From: Haemaphysalis longicornis | Lineage: Eukaryota; Arthropoda; Arachnida; Ixodida; Ixodidae | Assembly (NCBI GenBank): GCA_013339765.2 | Contig: CM023449.1 | Location: 118,796,957 to 118,860,956 of the forward strand | DNA: 64,000 bases | Reading direction: 5' to 3' | Part shown: piece after piece, positions 47,001-59,157 of the stretch | How the letters are laid out: each line of letters opens with the position of its first letter | Numbering within the stretch: the stretch's first letter is position 1 | Made by a program: the position numbers and the translations under genes | The notes under the pieces: model-generated | What the model saw: only the letters and a program-made list of their open reading frames with translations | Database searches by the model: none | Told to the model about the DNA's origin: nothing

Positions 47001-48483
47001 GGCAGGAAACGCCAGGAAACGCCGTGACAGGAAACGCCGTCACAAAAGTGGTGAACGGCGAGAGCTCACTGCAGAAGCATCTCTAGATGTTCTCCTAAAA
47101 TAAAAGTTTCTATGTGGTTGAGCACTTAAAATATATGTAAATGGAAACTTTCCGTGCGCTAATCGTATTCAATTAACAAATACTATATCTTTCATAGACT
47201 GGAAAGCGGCTGCTTCTCTCACTGTTGTCATCCATCATGCTTCCAGATTCGTTTTCGAAAAGCATTGGCGTGCAATTAGCGAGGTCGATAACCTTCGACA
47301 GTGAGCGCCCGAGCTTCTACAAGCAGTATCCCTGGCAGGAAGCAGCTAAATGTCCTCATTAAAAGCGGCAAAATGAACAAGATGCACTGAAGGTGGTTAA
47401 GCGTCCCACGCGAGCATCCAATCTCACGTTCTCCGCGCGGGGAGGACATGGAGTAGGAGGACGAGCAGCACTTGGTTTTGTTTCTACCGGTAAAAGGCGC
47501 GTGGTTAGAGCATATTCACCCGTGAAGTGAACTTAATGCGAGTGGTTAGCTCAACTAACCACCCGTGTTCTCTTCCGTTCGCCTGGAGATGCCGTTGATA
47601 ATTCGTAAAGCGTGCGTCCCTCTGCCCTGGTTAAGTTTGAGCTAGAGGGAGGGCGGGCAATGACTACTAATGACACACTTGCCGTGAACATGTTTAATTC
47701 ATGTTAGGTTCGCTCCACACGACGGAAGATAATGTGAGATGGCTGTCATGGCCAGACGAGGTAAAGTGAAGGTGCCGTCGCGAATAGCGCCAGCCGGGAG
47801 CACGGCTCGCCACGCTTGATATTCGAAACGACGCTTGCTTCTTCAAAGCGGCTTCCACGCAGCCCGCCATGTCCGGAGCAGCTCGATGTGGTCTCGGACG
47901 TCGAAGTAGGCGGTCACACCGGCCGCTCGAGCATCTAAACGCGTGTCTCATTCCTTCAGTGGAAAATCATAAAAGTCCGAGCCAGCCTTCTCGGCCAGAG
48001 AAACGTTGGCGTTGCGAGCATGGCTTGGAGGCTTAAAAGCTACGTATGCGAGCGTTTACGCTCAATACCACCCTGAGGCTTCGCTCCTATTGTACAGCGC
48101 AATGGCTACGTGACGAAAAAATGAAAGGGAAGCGGGTGAGAGAAACGTCAGCTTTAAGTGCCTACTTCTGCGCAAATAACGCATCGTTGCTCGTCAAACG
48201 AAAGCCTTCAGAGCTACGAAGCTTCCGATATTTCAGTTAAAACAAAATTTGCTTGGGCCTTCAGTCTCATTTTAATAAGCGGCAGAAATGCACAGGCGTG
48301 ACAAGGTATACTTCCTGCCGAGAACGTGAATAACGCCGAGTTTCGGCATTCGCAGTAAAACCACTCCTCTCGCACCGAGAAAGGGAAAAAAAGTAAGGAA
48401 GCAAACACTAAGCGCAAGACTGGAAGGCAGCGAAGCTATATGCAATCGGAGAGTTTTTCATCTGTTTCACCTCACGGCGTTGT
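44080..48483. other. Unannotated stretch of 4.4 kb
   Basis: No gene recognised. Small repeats: a run of 15 C at 45735-45749, a threefold CAGGAAACGCC repeat at about 47002-47039, and TACATCATGTT repeats near 45849-45900. The GC-rich minus frame 47694-47951 has no known motif. Confidence 0.35.
46100..46175 (+). other. Possible tRNA-like (SINE head) sequence
   Basis: GCCTGATTAGCTCAGTGATA carries a good A box; about 45 bases later CATTTAAACCC sits where a B box would be but does not fit GGTTCRANNCC well. The acceptor arms do not pair convincingly. It could be a decayed tRNA pseudogene or the head of a different SINE. Confidence 0.3.
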
Positions 48484-49294
48484 TTAAAGGGACCCTGCAA
48501 CGCTCTTTGGGCAGTGCAAGTTAACCTGTGCGACGTTTAGATTACCCTGCCAGGAATACCTGAGCCAAATATTACACGTGCACGTGAAGCGGTGAGCGCG
48601 CAAATCGCTGTGAACGACGCGGAAAAACCGACCGCACTCTCTTCAGTTCTCTTCATTTTGCACGTTTGGCATGGCCTATACAACGCCATTCCGGCCCTGG
48701 CTGTCCGATCGGCTGTAACTGGTCAACTTCGCGGCTTCTTTCTCCCATTTCCTGAGACGATCCGCTGCCGTCGGCGCTGTGTGCGACCCTCTTCTATGCC
48801 TGAACCTGTAGGTAGAGTTTTGCCGTTTATTTTGTGTTTTTAGTGCGGGCGGAGTTTGTGTGATGAGCTTAATACTTCCCTTTCAACCAGACCACTCGAC
48901 AACAAACGTTTATTGCTTCGAATACGCCCTACCAGCCCGAGCGAGCGCTGGCGAGCAGGCAGCCATGCCTGCTTTTTTGTGGCACCTAACCGGAAATAGG
49001 CCCTTCCACGTTTCGGAGAACAAAAGAAAACTTCCCGGCATGTCATACATCGAAGGCCGTCGGAGAAGACGCCGGGAGCCGCCCCCTCCTCCAGGAGAGA
49101 GCGCGCAGCGTTCGTCACGCTGTCCGCAGTCGAGTTGAGAGGGAAAAAATTATGCGCGATTTTTCATCGCGCCTAGTTTCGGTGATAGTTAACGAATTTT
49201 CATCAATCTTGCGGGAGGAGATTGCTGGGATGATAGAGTGTACCTTAAAATACATTGCGAGTAGTCGACGGTAAGTGTTTCAGGTTCCCTTTAA
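48484..49294. mobile_element. TTAA-flanked TIR DNA transposon, about 800 bp, non-autonomous
   Basis: TTAA at 48484-48487 and 49291-49294. The left terminus AGGGACCCTGCAACGCT and, on the other strand, the right terminus AGGGAACCTGAAACACT are inverted repeats with three differences in 17. The left end is nearly the same as that at 13593, so these two belong to one family. No transposase frame. The Arg/Pro-rich frame 48860-49138 has no recognised domain. Confidence 0.75.
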
Positions 49295-50654
49295 GTCGCT
49301 CTACGATGAACCAAAGCTGCATGTTTGTCTTCCTCTATCGCACACGGTTTCGCGCCGCACGTAACCTCGTGGCTATCCTACGCGGTGCGCGCTGATCGCT
49401 GCGGCGGCGGCCGCCTCACCTTCCTCCGCCACGTTTTGCGCACGTCTCCTTTCCCTCCTCGCATATCTCTCTCCTTCCAGCAATCATTACCCATTAGCGG
49501 GCGCTTCTCCGTGCCGGGCGCTTGCGGAAGTGGGTGTGGTTTCACTTCTAGAGCTCAAGGGTAAAACTGGTCACCCCGCGAAGATTACCCAACGTAGCGT
49601 AGTGCAGCTTGCTCTACCAGAAAAAGGGGAAAAGAAAAGACAATTACTGCCCTTCGAATCTATGAAGAAGGATGACCTGTGAAGCTGGACGCAGTCTACG
49701 GAGTGCACGAAACAAAAAAGGCGTTTGTTTGTAATTTGCAATTGAGCATCAATTAGTTGGGTGAAATTGGAAGGACTCGACCCATATGCCATTCGCGAAC
49801 GTTAAGCTCTCTTTTTCCGTCCGCCGGCGTAGCCATCTTACATTTTGTAGGCATCCGGCAATTTGCTCAACCAATGAGGGCACAAGACAGGTCGGATCGG
49901 ACCCTTTGACGTCCCTGCTTAACATCCCGCAAACATGACGGACATCTCATCAGTGACGGCGTGAAACTTTTGCACGTACACGATGCCCGGCCTCCCTTTC
50001 CATTCCCTCGACTACCATGTCGTGCATGTATAAACCACGACCGGCTTTATAGATAGCCACCTACCCATCGCAGCCACCGACAATGGCAGGCAGCGTGCCG
50101 AAACGTTGCCGCGTAGGGACGGCGTACTCCATCAGATGGAGCCAGGTTTAATTCCCAAACTCGCCAGCTTCGCTTCACTCGCAGTGGGACCAGCGACTTC
50201 TCGCATAAAGAGTAGCGGTCTTAGTAATAAATGTTGATTGTACCCATCGCTACCTTTAATACCGGCCAAAAAAGGGAGTTCACGGTTAAGCATAGAACCA
50301 TTTCTTAGCGATGCAAACATCATCATTATCATCATCATCGTCATCACATCTTTCTTGCAACATCAACAACTTCAAGAGTTCTCAGTGCTGGGGGCACAAG
50401 CAAAAAGCCGTGGCTCGGCTTGACGGGGAAAGTGCCCCGTATACACGGCAAAATGTGAAAACATGGGCGACTTGGTGATGCATTTTCAACCTTTGTCTCG
50501 TCGTCCTTTGTCTCGTCGTTTGCGCTGTGGTTCAACATAGCAAAACGCACAAGTAAGCAAAAAACACACAATTAAGTAAAAAGTAGCAAACGCATGAGTC
50601 CGATAAATGTGTGTAAATTTCGCACAACTATACAAATTACACACAACTACATAC
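49295..50654. other. Unannotated interval with an ATC/CATC run
   Basis: No gene recognised. An ATC-rich microsatellite lies at about 50321-50347. The segment just before 50655 (GTAAATTTCGCACAACTATAC at 50613-50633) resembles the sequence right after 57660. Confidence 0.35.
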
Positions 50655-51090
50655 CCTTACAAAAATGAATTTTGAGTTTCAATTCAGTTCCTGTTGAGTT
50701 TTTATTGAGTCAACAGAAACCTAATTTAAACTCAATTGGCTATTGAGATGTGTCAGTAGAAACTCAAAAGGATTTGTACTGAGAAACGCAATACAAAACC
50801 AATTGACACCAGTCTATTGAAACTCTTTGGAGAACCAATTGACAAAACTCATCAGGCTGAAACACACACTTTGAAGGGCTTTTTTTTTTCAGTGCTGCCC
50901 ACTGTGTCTACAGAATTAGGACTGCTAGGTTACTTTCATGTTTTTTTATTCTACATTGACATTCCTATTGAGTGCAGTCAATAAAAAGTCAACAAGGTTT
51001 CAATAGACAAAACTCAACAGAATATAAAATGACTTCGTTTAATTGAAACTCAATAGAGTTTCTGCTGACAAAAATCAAGTAAAATTGAGA
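50655..51090 (+). repeat. Left subterminal CAATTGA/GAGTTTC-rich region
   Basis: Imperfect short motifs built on TCAATWGA, TTGAGTTT and GTCAACAG recur on both strands, interrupted by a T-run and a unique patch at 50875-50945. The motifs are degenerate and irregularly spaced, so this is not a simple tandem repeat. Motif clusters of this sort at transposon ends usually serve as transposase-binding sites; here that is inference. Confidence 0.65.
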
Positions 51091-52094
51091 GTCCAGCTAG
51101 TTCGCGAACATACGTTGTTGAAAATTATACCCGTGTCCTTTTTTGTCCATGTTTTTTTTATAGTTCGAGCTTAATTTTCAAAACTGATAAAACACCTTAG
51201 GCCAGTAGCCTTTACCAGCAGCATCTTCGCACAAATAATAATTATACCTGCTAAGTGTGGAAATCAATTATATTGGACAATTTTTGACTGCATTTCCTCA
51301 AATACTGCCGCAACATGCTTTGCACAAAACAATAGAGGAAATAAACATTGACAAAACTCTAGTGACTCATCTCTTCTGGCACGTGACTCCCGCGGAATCG
51401 TTTCCTTGCTCTAGCAGCTGAGTTCCTCCTTTATACCTTAGCAAGCATTGACATAATGGGTCAGCAATCTCTACTAATGCTAAGCTTCCGCTTTAGCGGC
51501 AGTGGACATATTCGAAGTCAGTCTTCTTGGAAAGTTGAAGCGGCATCATGAATAATGCATATCTCGGCCGGGAAAAAACAAAAAGGCGGGTGGGAGGGGT
51601 AGGGGCGGGAAGGGAGGCTACACATCTCGGGTCCAATTTCTGGGGACAAAAAAAAAAGTCGTCACTCCCCCTACCTTTTTTGACACATACAATGCTGTGA
51701 TACCTTGTGTTTAGAGGAGGGGAGGTTGGGAGGAGGTACATTTAAAACGCGATTTCATCTGCTACATATACAAAGGGCATATGTAGCATCGCATCCTTGT
51801 GCGATGATTCAGTGTTTTTCTGTGGAGGCACGATACTAACAGCGCTGTTTTGTAGAAATGAGTACTTATCTCACAAACCCAAACGCACAAGAATATTCCG
51901 GTGACGAAATTGTGCCTATAAATACTCAGAAAAAAAACAGCAAAACTTTGGTGTAAATCCCTACACGTCGAAAAAAGAACAATTAAATTTTTGTACACAG
52001 CGAACTTCTAAAACAAGCCTTCAAATAAAGCGAACGCAGGCTTGGCCTAATCGTCGTTCCCTCGTGAACTTCAGTACTCCAGTTATCACTCGCA

Positions 52095-52142
52095 CACCCC
52101 GCCGTGGTCTGAGCCCAAGGACGCGAGTTCTATTCCCCGTCA
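52095..52142 (+). mobile_element. Scrap of a Ruka-type SINE head
   Basis: CCCCGCCGTGGTCTGAGC followed by GGACGCGAGTTCTATTCCCC matches the SINE head with the A box region partly deleted and the B box mutated. The body and tail are missing. Confidence 0.45.
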
Positions 52143-54295
52143 TACATAACTTTACTTGAGGATACCGTGAAATGTCTATGATAACAACAGTAGAACAGCA
52201 GTGTGGAATGCAGAGAATCCCACAAGAAGCAAACGCGCATCTACGCTAGAATAAAACAGGTGAAAACAGTTCTTTCACGGCAAAAGAAGTCTGTACGCCA
52301 GTCCAAGGCGCCACCGCTCACACGAACTGAACGAACAAACGAAGAAAAAAAATGAAGAAAGACAAACTGAAGCGCTGATTAGCAACTCATCTTTACTGCA
52401 CAGGGTCACAAAAAGAAAGAACGACCCTGACACTGCTTCATGCCTCTACAAAAAAAAAAAGAGAAACTGAACAAATTAGTGGGCTGGCGTGCCACTTGTT
52501 ACACTCCGAACCGCTCTCTCGCTAACGAAAGCATGTCTTTTAAAGATGTCAACACGTCCGCGGACTGCGTTTCTCAAACACAAGCGCCTCGCAAATATCC
52601 TGCGCCCGGAAGCAGATCAAGAACTTTGAAGCTGTTTTCAAGGATTGGACTTTCCAGAATTCTTCCGTCCTCTCTCCTGCTGCAGTTCGCCGAAGCGGGC
52701 GCCCGGACACAAAAGACGTGCCATCCACCTCCACACCCGGCGATAACCAGTTCTTTTGGTTCCTCTGGCAACCTCCCACGCTAAGCTAAAGTGACCTCGC
52801 TGTCACGAATGTCGAGTAGACGGCGTTGCAACTGCCGCCAGTGGCGCTGACAGCCAACATCGCGACCTCGGCGGAGTTGTTCGGTTATCTGCAATATAAT
52901 GTTACTGCTGCTAGAGGGGTTGGTAATAATTCTAAAAAAATGATTGTAAATATTAACATAGGACTCACAAGCCGCCGCAGGTTTTTTTGATATCTCGTGT
53001 CAATGTTTTCACGCTCAGTTTTCACAAGAATGCGTAGCTGTGGCATAGCCATCGCAAACCGACTTGAAACCAAGCCAATGTCAATTGTTCGCAATCCCGA
53101 AGGTGCGGGCGCCATCGCGGTGCGGTCTTTCTCACTGTTCTGTGAAAATTTACAGCTTTGCTCGTGTTGTTGGCGATTTATGTGCCGTGTGCGAATCTTT
53201 TCAACCAGCATCGAAGGTCAGACATTGCAGTGCAGATGGCTATACATCGAATTTATTGAAGGAAAAGCCATCGTATGCGCTCTTCTACCGCCGGTGAACA
53301 TCCTTTGTGTGTCGTGTTGTGTTTGTGCGCTGTGATCGTACGCTGAAGAAGCTTGTGAAGTGAGGTGTTACCATCCCTCTTAGCCACCCTTTGGAATCCT
53401 TCAAATTCACCACGCTGGGGGCCCCGCCGGGAGCGACTTGTTACAAGGTAAGTTCCTTCTTTCCGAGCGCTCCTGTACATTTCATCATGACTAACGTTGT
53501 GCAGACCTACTTGAATGGCTATACTCACGACTTGGTTATTTGTCGCTATATAAACAGTGTTTTTATGCATGCCGTCTCGAAATCGAACTAAAGGGTACGA
53601 TTTCACTTCAGCTTTTCAAAAATACTGTACGTAAGTGTAACAAATTGAAGGGGGTATTCTACAGGCACACATTTTGACATCAATCGGTAGTTTACTGTCT
53701 TCCGCGCTGCTGTATTGCTTTCGCTTGTGATATATTTGTATGTGTCTTAAGCTAAAGGTTTAACAAAACCTTTGAAGGCAAGTGACGAAAGAATAAAATT
53801 CTAGACGTAGTGCCGCTATAGAACGGAGCAGCAGCCCTGTATTGCCTGGTACGAAGTGTCATAAAAAAAGAAAGAACACCATGATTAAGGTAAATAAAAT
53901 ATTTGACAAACGAAGTTAACGAAAACGAAAAAAAATGAAGGAGGGCGAATCGAACAAGTGCCTGTCGGATCAATAACAGACGCACGAATACTGCGCTATG
54001 CAAACACACCTGACAGCGCTAGGCTGAGAGGCAGATGTACCAGTCACAAACAGTATAGTTTGTTCAACCAGTTAAGAGACATGCGGTAAAATATACTTAC
54101 AAGCTAAAGTGTTGGCTGCCGGCAATAAATTTGCTTCCTAATTTGAACGATTGTTTGGAGAAAGTGCGTTTCCTGAGTGCAGAGCAGTGACTCAGGTGAC
54201 AAACGTGGCCTAAAACGTACTTCATTCTAGCTAAAAAATAATGCCCAAGAATATAACAAATTCATTTATTACTTTTGGAAAATAGAGACTGTGTA

Positions 54296-54370
54296 TCCGC
54301 AGAAGCTAGGGTTTGAACCCAAAGCATCTTTACACAAGTCTGATGCGTTACCTTGACACCCTAAATGCAA
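54296..54370 (-). other. tRNA-like pseudogene or SINE head
   Basis: On the minus strand GGGTTCAAACCC is a good T-arm/B box, preceded by GCATCAGACTTGTGTAAAGATGC (an anticodon-arm-like inverted GCATC/GATGC with an oversized loop) and GTGTCAAGGTAAC, a poor A box. Acceptor ends do not pair. It is probably tRNA-derived but not a functional tRNA. Confidence 0.35.
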
Positions 54371-54730
54371 GCAGACACTTTGGTTTTAAAACCAATGAAG
54401 AAAAAATGTGCTGCGTTAGGAGTAGTTGGAAACAAGCTGCACACGGTTATATATTATTCTTTTACCACAAAGTGCCAGTTCTCTCCACGTATCTTGCTGG
54501 GAATTTCTTATTTGCAAATTTTTGTCTCAGGTGCTAGGCAGCTTGCGCTAGAACATGCACAGGCGTTAAACTTTCAAACTGATGAATACCGGTTTTGACT
54601 AAGCACTTGCTCAACTTGCTAGCATAAATTGAAATTTGCCATTGCTTATAATCACAACCTGCTGATTGCCTTTCTCGGAGCAGTTTTGAATAAGTTGGGC
54701 TGAATGTGGTATGAGTAATAGCAAAATCAC

Positions 54731-55850
54731 TTAAAGGAGCCATGAAGAGAAAATGCAAGTTGGTTTTATTCGAAAGATTTCGTGTTTTATAGTGCCCCCA
54801 GCGCTTGTCCGGATAGAAACGGTGCTTTATTCACTGAGAAATTAAACAATTTAGGTTAAAAGTTTCATTTTCCCGCTCAATCGTGCGTTTTCGTGGTCCC
54901 AAGTGACATCACTGGAACCGACCGCTCTGCAGCCTAGAGTACCTTCATTCACGCATCCGCCGTACAGGGTAGAGACACGTTTATACGCTGGCGCCGCCAT
55001 TTTCGGTTGCTCGCTCGCCGCCGAAGCAAGTCATTGTGTCAAAACCGCGCTAAAATTATCGCCGCAACGCGGTTTACTGAAGAAGTTTGAATCATATTGT
55101 CTGTTTCGCGTTGCTAGGTCTCGTGGGAAACGAAAAGAATAACGCGTTGAGCCCGTTGGCCCAATTGCGGTGGCACGAGACCGTTCAAAGGTTGTCTCCA
55201 CCCTGTACAGCAGTGTTGGTTTGTTCCCGCGTTTCTTTACGTTCCGTAACCTAGATGGCGCCACCATACCATGGCAAGCGTTTGGTTTGTTTTTGCCCGC
55301 ATTTAAACCTGGCTTGTTTTTGTTCTGGGAGAAAATATTCGTTCTCTGAAACAGTGCTCGCTCGACAAATGGGGTCACGTAAGACACCGTTGCTTGCGTC
55401 AATCAGCCAGTGTCGTCTGAGACAACCCCAAGCCCCGTAGTGCTGTGCAGCTAAACCAACCATGCTGTGCGCAGTACGAACAGCAGAACGCATCAGTACT
55501 TCTATGTTTACATGTACTTTCGTAACTTCCATTGTTTGTCCCATCATTCTTATTGCTTTGTAAAGAATGTGCCCTAAATTTAAGCGCAAATCGCTCGTTC
55601 GTCTAGTTTGTAAGTTCTACCTAATTTGCGTCTGCTTCTGCAAGCCTCCGCCAATCGCAGAGCTTAGCTCATGTGACGACATAGGTTCTGTTGCGGGAAA
55701 TGAGCTGGTGGGTCGCATGACCATTCCTGTTTTTCCTAATTATGTAGCTTATTTGAGCGAAGTTTACGTTAAAAGTGGTGTCAGTATGATTCTAACGAGA
55801 CAATCTTTCGAATGAACCAAACTTGTGTTTTCTCTTCATGGCTCCTTTAA
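54731..55850. mobile_element. TTAA-flanked TIR DNA transposon, 1112 bp, non-autonomous
   Basis: TTAA at 54731-54734 and 55847-55850. The termini AGGAGCCATGAAGAGAAAA are identical over 19 bases in inverted orientation, and similarity continues for about 46 bases, to TTCGAAAGATT. The element lies inside the larger inverted pair 50655-57661, so it inserted later if that pair is one element. A relative with a lost left end lies at 36851-38442. A 123-codon minus frame (55031-55402) has no recognised domain; no transposase is present. Confidence 0.85.
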
Positions 55851-57284
55851 TAACATTTTGGCTGAACGTGGCATCAAAGGTGCCACTGACATATGCTACA
55901 CCAGCATTGCGCGAGGGCTTAGTCGATCTGTTGTGACAAATGTTCTGCCTCTAGGAATTACCCAAATAATTGGTCGGCACGGTATCACTGTACTGTTTTA
56001 GTGCTGCTGCTGTATAGAAAATCTCGCCAAGCAAAGGGAAAAAAAAAGCTTTTACATTTTTTCTCATTTACAGCAACTCTGCTGTTTTTTCTTCTCACCA
56101 TAGAAAACTGTTTCGTGTTCTCGTTGTGTGTAAACTGGCATCACGAACTTGTTATTTTGGGGCACTCCTCTGGCATTGTTACGATTAAGGCAAAAATGTG
56201 GATATACCCATATCTCATATGATCCCTTCAAGGTGCTGCTTAGCGCTACTTGTTTGTTATACGTACTGCAAGGCACACACCATACTTCAGCGTTACAAGA
56301 GTGTGAAAGACTGCGAAATTCAACTTACGTATTTTTTATGTCACGTTCTTTCTGGTAAGTTTTTTTTTTCTTTCACGGTTCATGTAATTTTTTTCCACTA
56401 GTCGGTAAGCACAAAGTATTATGCGCTCATACATTCATAAAGCCATTTGCAATGATTGCCTGTTGTAGTAACTTTAGTTTACAGTACCATCTGACACTAG
56501 TTTTTTTTAATCAAAGCTACAATTTTGTAAACCAGCTCATGAAGTTGACAGTTATCTAATTTTGTTTTGACATTTCCAGCATTAAAATTTCACAAAACAA
56601 AATCCACAGGTTGACAGGTATGCTTTTGGACAGGTTTGGTAGTGGCTCACCCTGTCTTGATAGGCCTAAGCGGATTTCTTTTGGACCTCAAAGATGTGGA
56701 AGATACGATAACTAGCCCATGCGGGTGATTTTGTGGGTCCCTGCGGACATAGTCGTTCCTCTAGATTTCAGGTGCTTTAATGCGGAAGGCATTCAAATAA
56801 AGGCGTTCCACTCCCTACCCATTGTAGAATTAATTGATGTGGTTAGCTTGCCTTGATGCATTAAAACCTGAAACAAGCTTATACATTTGTTGGACTGCTG
56901 TCTCCTTGCCTTGCTTTCCAAAAATACAAACCATCTAACATAAAATAGCAAGCTACTTAGACCAGCAGGCTTAATAAGAAGGGACGCAATCATTTCGTAC
57001 TATACTGGTGGAAACAAACAAGTTTGTTTCTTGTATTTTGCAGGCTACACAGTCAAGTAGCCAAGTGGACCCTGCAAGGCTCCAGTCCTCCCGTGCTGCT
57101 TTCGTGAGCAATAAAGCAAGCGTTGCCATGAAACACCTCACTATTTCACCTGCTCAATGCACACCTTGATTTTTTGTATTATTGAAGCAGACTCACTATA
57201 TATTCAGTACAGTCAACTGAACTTTACGAGGCAATTGTTGAAATAATTTGATAAAAGGCTAAAATGAAATCAAACGGGCTGTCT

Positions 57285-57661
57285 TGAATATGCTCAATAG
57301 ATTTTCTTTTGACATTTCTCAACAGGAACTCAACAGGAAAATCAATAGATAGTCAACACAGACTCAACTGGAACTCCACTGACTTTTCTCAATAGACTTT
57401 CAATTGATACATCAAAACAGGAACTCAACAGGTAAAGTGTATTGATAGTCAACAGAAAGTCAATTGGAAATCAACAGACATGTTGACATAGTCAAAAGAC
57501 TTTTAATTGAAACACAGCGTTGAGTTTCAATTGAAACACGGCGGCCATTTTTCAACGAGAACTCAATACAAAATTTCTATTCAAATCAATTGACTCTCAC
57601 ACATTGTACTGAGTAAAGTCAATTGACTTTCAATTCAATCTGAATAACCATTGTTGTAAGG
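57285..57661 (-). repeat. Right subterminal CAATTGA/GAGTTTC-rich region
   Basis: Counterpart of 50655-51090, in inverted orientation, with the same TCAACAGGAACTC, CAATTGACTTTC and TCAATAGACTTT words, ending in CCATTGTTGTAAGGG. The internal order of motifs is not the same as on the left side, so the regions share vocabulary and terminus more than a base-by-base alignment. Confidence 0.6.
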
Positions 57662-57863
57662 GTAAATTTCACACAACAGTTCAAATAAGCGTACTATGTA
57701 GATACACAGAAGTACATCGGCACATTCACTTTTAATTTATACAAAAAATAAACAGTCAGCAACACTCAATCTGCGTGTAGGTTTGCGCAAACATAGAAAA
57801 AAAAGACGAAAAAAGGAAAATGAATGTGAACCTGGAATTGTTTAAAAATGTTATTAAACTTTC
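57662..57863. other. Short interval between inverted pair and LINE fragment
   Basis: Starts with GTAAATTTCACACAACAGTTC-like sequence also seen left of 50655; otherwise nothing recognised. Confidence 0.4.
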
Positions 57864-58232
57864 TTACTGAACACCTGACGGGTTCAGTAATTGAGGAAGC
57901 TGGTAACGCACCATCTGGAAGCCGTAATTGGTGCGGCTGTGGGGGACATTCGAAATACCAGTATTACGAGGAGGGTAGTTTATCTTTTTTAATCTTAAAC
58001 CGGGTATTGTGTCGAGGAACGTGTTTTTATTTTTCAGACATGTTCTATACAGGCGGAGCAGTAGCAGCCTATAGAGGTCGTTTACAGGCGTTATAGATAA
58101 GGACGTGAAAAGTGGGGCTGTGTGCGCATCGTAAGGGGCATCTGCCACTATGCGGACTCCATTGTTTTGTAATAGCATTAGTTTTGATGCGTTTGAGTCG
58201 GTAGTGGTACCCCACACCGGGTGACCGTGCAT
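57864..58232 (-). pseudogene. C-terminal fragment of a LINE ORF2
   Basis: The 122-codon minus frame has the C-terminal pattern common in CR1/L2/Jockey-type ORF2 proteins: a VWGTT word, then KLMLLQNNGVRIVADAPY (usual form LQNKAIRII...), a DLYRLLLLRLY helix, PRNTG and RTNYGFQMVRYQ. The RT core is absent, and no catalytic motif is seen to the right (58233-58500). A 5'-truncated or broken copy; the 3' end is not clear. Confidence 0.7.
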
Positions 58233-58833
58233 AAGTAAACCACCCTTCTACTATAGGTGGCTGCTAGACTGGAGTTCTTTTTTAAAGAGCCTTTTCGTTT
58301 ATTTAAACATGTGGAAACTTCTTCGACTTTCGCTTTGCGTCGTGGAGTTTTATTTTTGAATTCACAGGGAAGGCTCGAAGTTTTATAGACACCCCAATAG
58401 GGCCATTCTATGCTTGGAAGCACCGTCATTCTTGTGGGAAAACTTAATGTAGTTACACCGAAGGGAGCACTAATTGACGGCAACCTTTGCAGCGAGTGGA
58501 CGTTTTCACACTAACTAAGCGTCACGTTTGGAGTAGCTTCGCCGGGGTGGCTTACAAGCCCAAGAAATGAAAAACCCTGGAATGTATGGCAGCCGCCCCC
58601 CGTCCAATATTGCGGTGATAACCAGTTACCACGGGATATATTTTCGAGCCACTGTCCCCGCACCATTACGATGGGAACCTGCGCACAGCCGCTTGATTCA
58701 CCACCCCCTCTCCCGCCGAAGAGACCGAGTGGCCGTGCCAGGTGAAACAAAATTTTGTTGCGTAAGCTACACTGGCCGAGGTTGATCAGTTTCCGTGCAC
58801 CTTGAAGGGCCGTGCTGCGGAAACGCGAGAAGT
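58233..58833. other. Unannotated interval
   Basis: No recognisable gene; short overlapping frames only. Confidence 0.35.
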
Positions 58834-58948
58834 ATTGGATTGGATTGGATTGGCTTGGCTTGGCTTGGCTTGGATAGGATTGGATTTATATCGGAGTGGA
58901 TTGGACTGGATTGGATTGGATTGGATTGAATTGTATTGGATTGGAAAT
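58834..58948 (+). repeat. (TTGGA)n/(TTGGC)n microsatellite
   Basis: Pentanucleotide array of ATTGG/CTTGG units with an interruption around 58884-58900. Frames of 73-74 codons crossing it on both strands are artefacts. Confidence 0.9.
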
Positions 58949-59157
58949 GCTATCTTATTGGAGTACGAGTGTGTAGAGAATTTGGTCTGCACATTCGCCG
59001 GTCTGCTCATTCCAGAGGAGTGACGTCATAGCCGCGGCAATCGCACAGGCGCCCGCGCGTGCCCAGCTATGCGCCTCCGTTGCGCAATAGACAAGTGTGA
59101 CGCTGCGCCGGAGCTGCTTGATAGCCGTTTCGCGTGGCTCCTAGAGAGCCGTGCTGC
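58949..59157. other. Flank of the LTR element
   Basis: GC-richer sequence ending in the target-site copy GCTGC (59153-59157). No gene recognised. Confidence 0.4.

Larger units (their letters stand above)
50655..57661. mobile_element. Candidate 7 kb DNA transposon with inverted subterminal repeat regions
   Basis: The left end CCCTTACAAAAATG (50655) and the complement of the right end, CCCTTACAACAATG (to 57661), are inverted. Each end is followed inward by 350-430 bases densely filled with words such as TTGAGTTTC, CAATTGAC, TCAACAGAAA and CTATTGAG, in opposite overall orientation at the two sides. Neither side shows a second CCCTTACA terminus of its own, which argues against two independent short elements. 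TA lies next to both termini and could be the duplication. No transposase frame is recognised in between; a TTAA element and a SINE scrap are nested inside. An alternative is two truncated copies in opposite orientation. Confidence 0.5.

Noticed and set aside
53440..57050. Splice-donor-like AAGGTAAGT at about 53446 and acceptor-like TTGCAGG at about 57039 as a host gene intron
   Set aside because: No convincing coding exon on either side; such words occur by chance at this scale.
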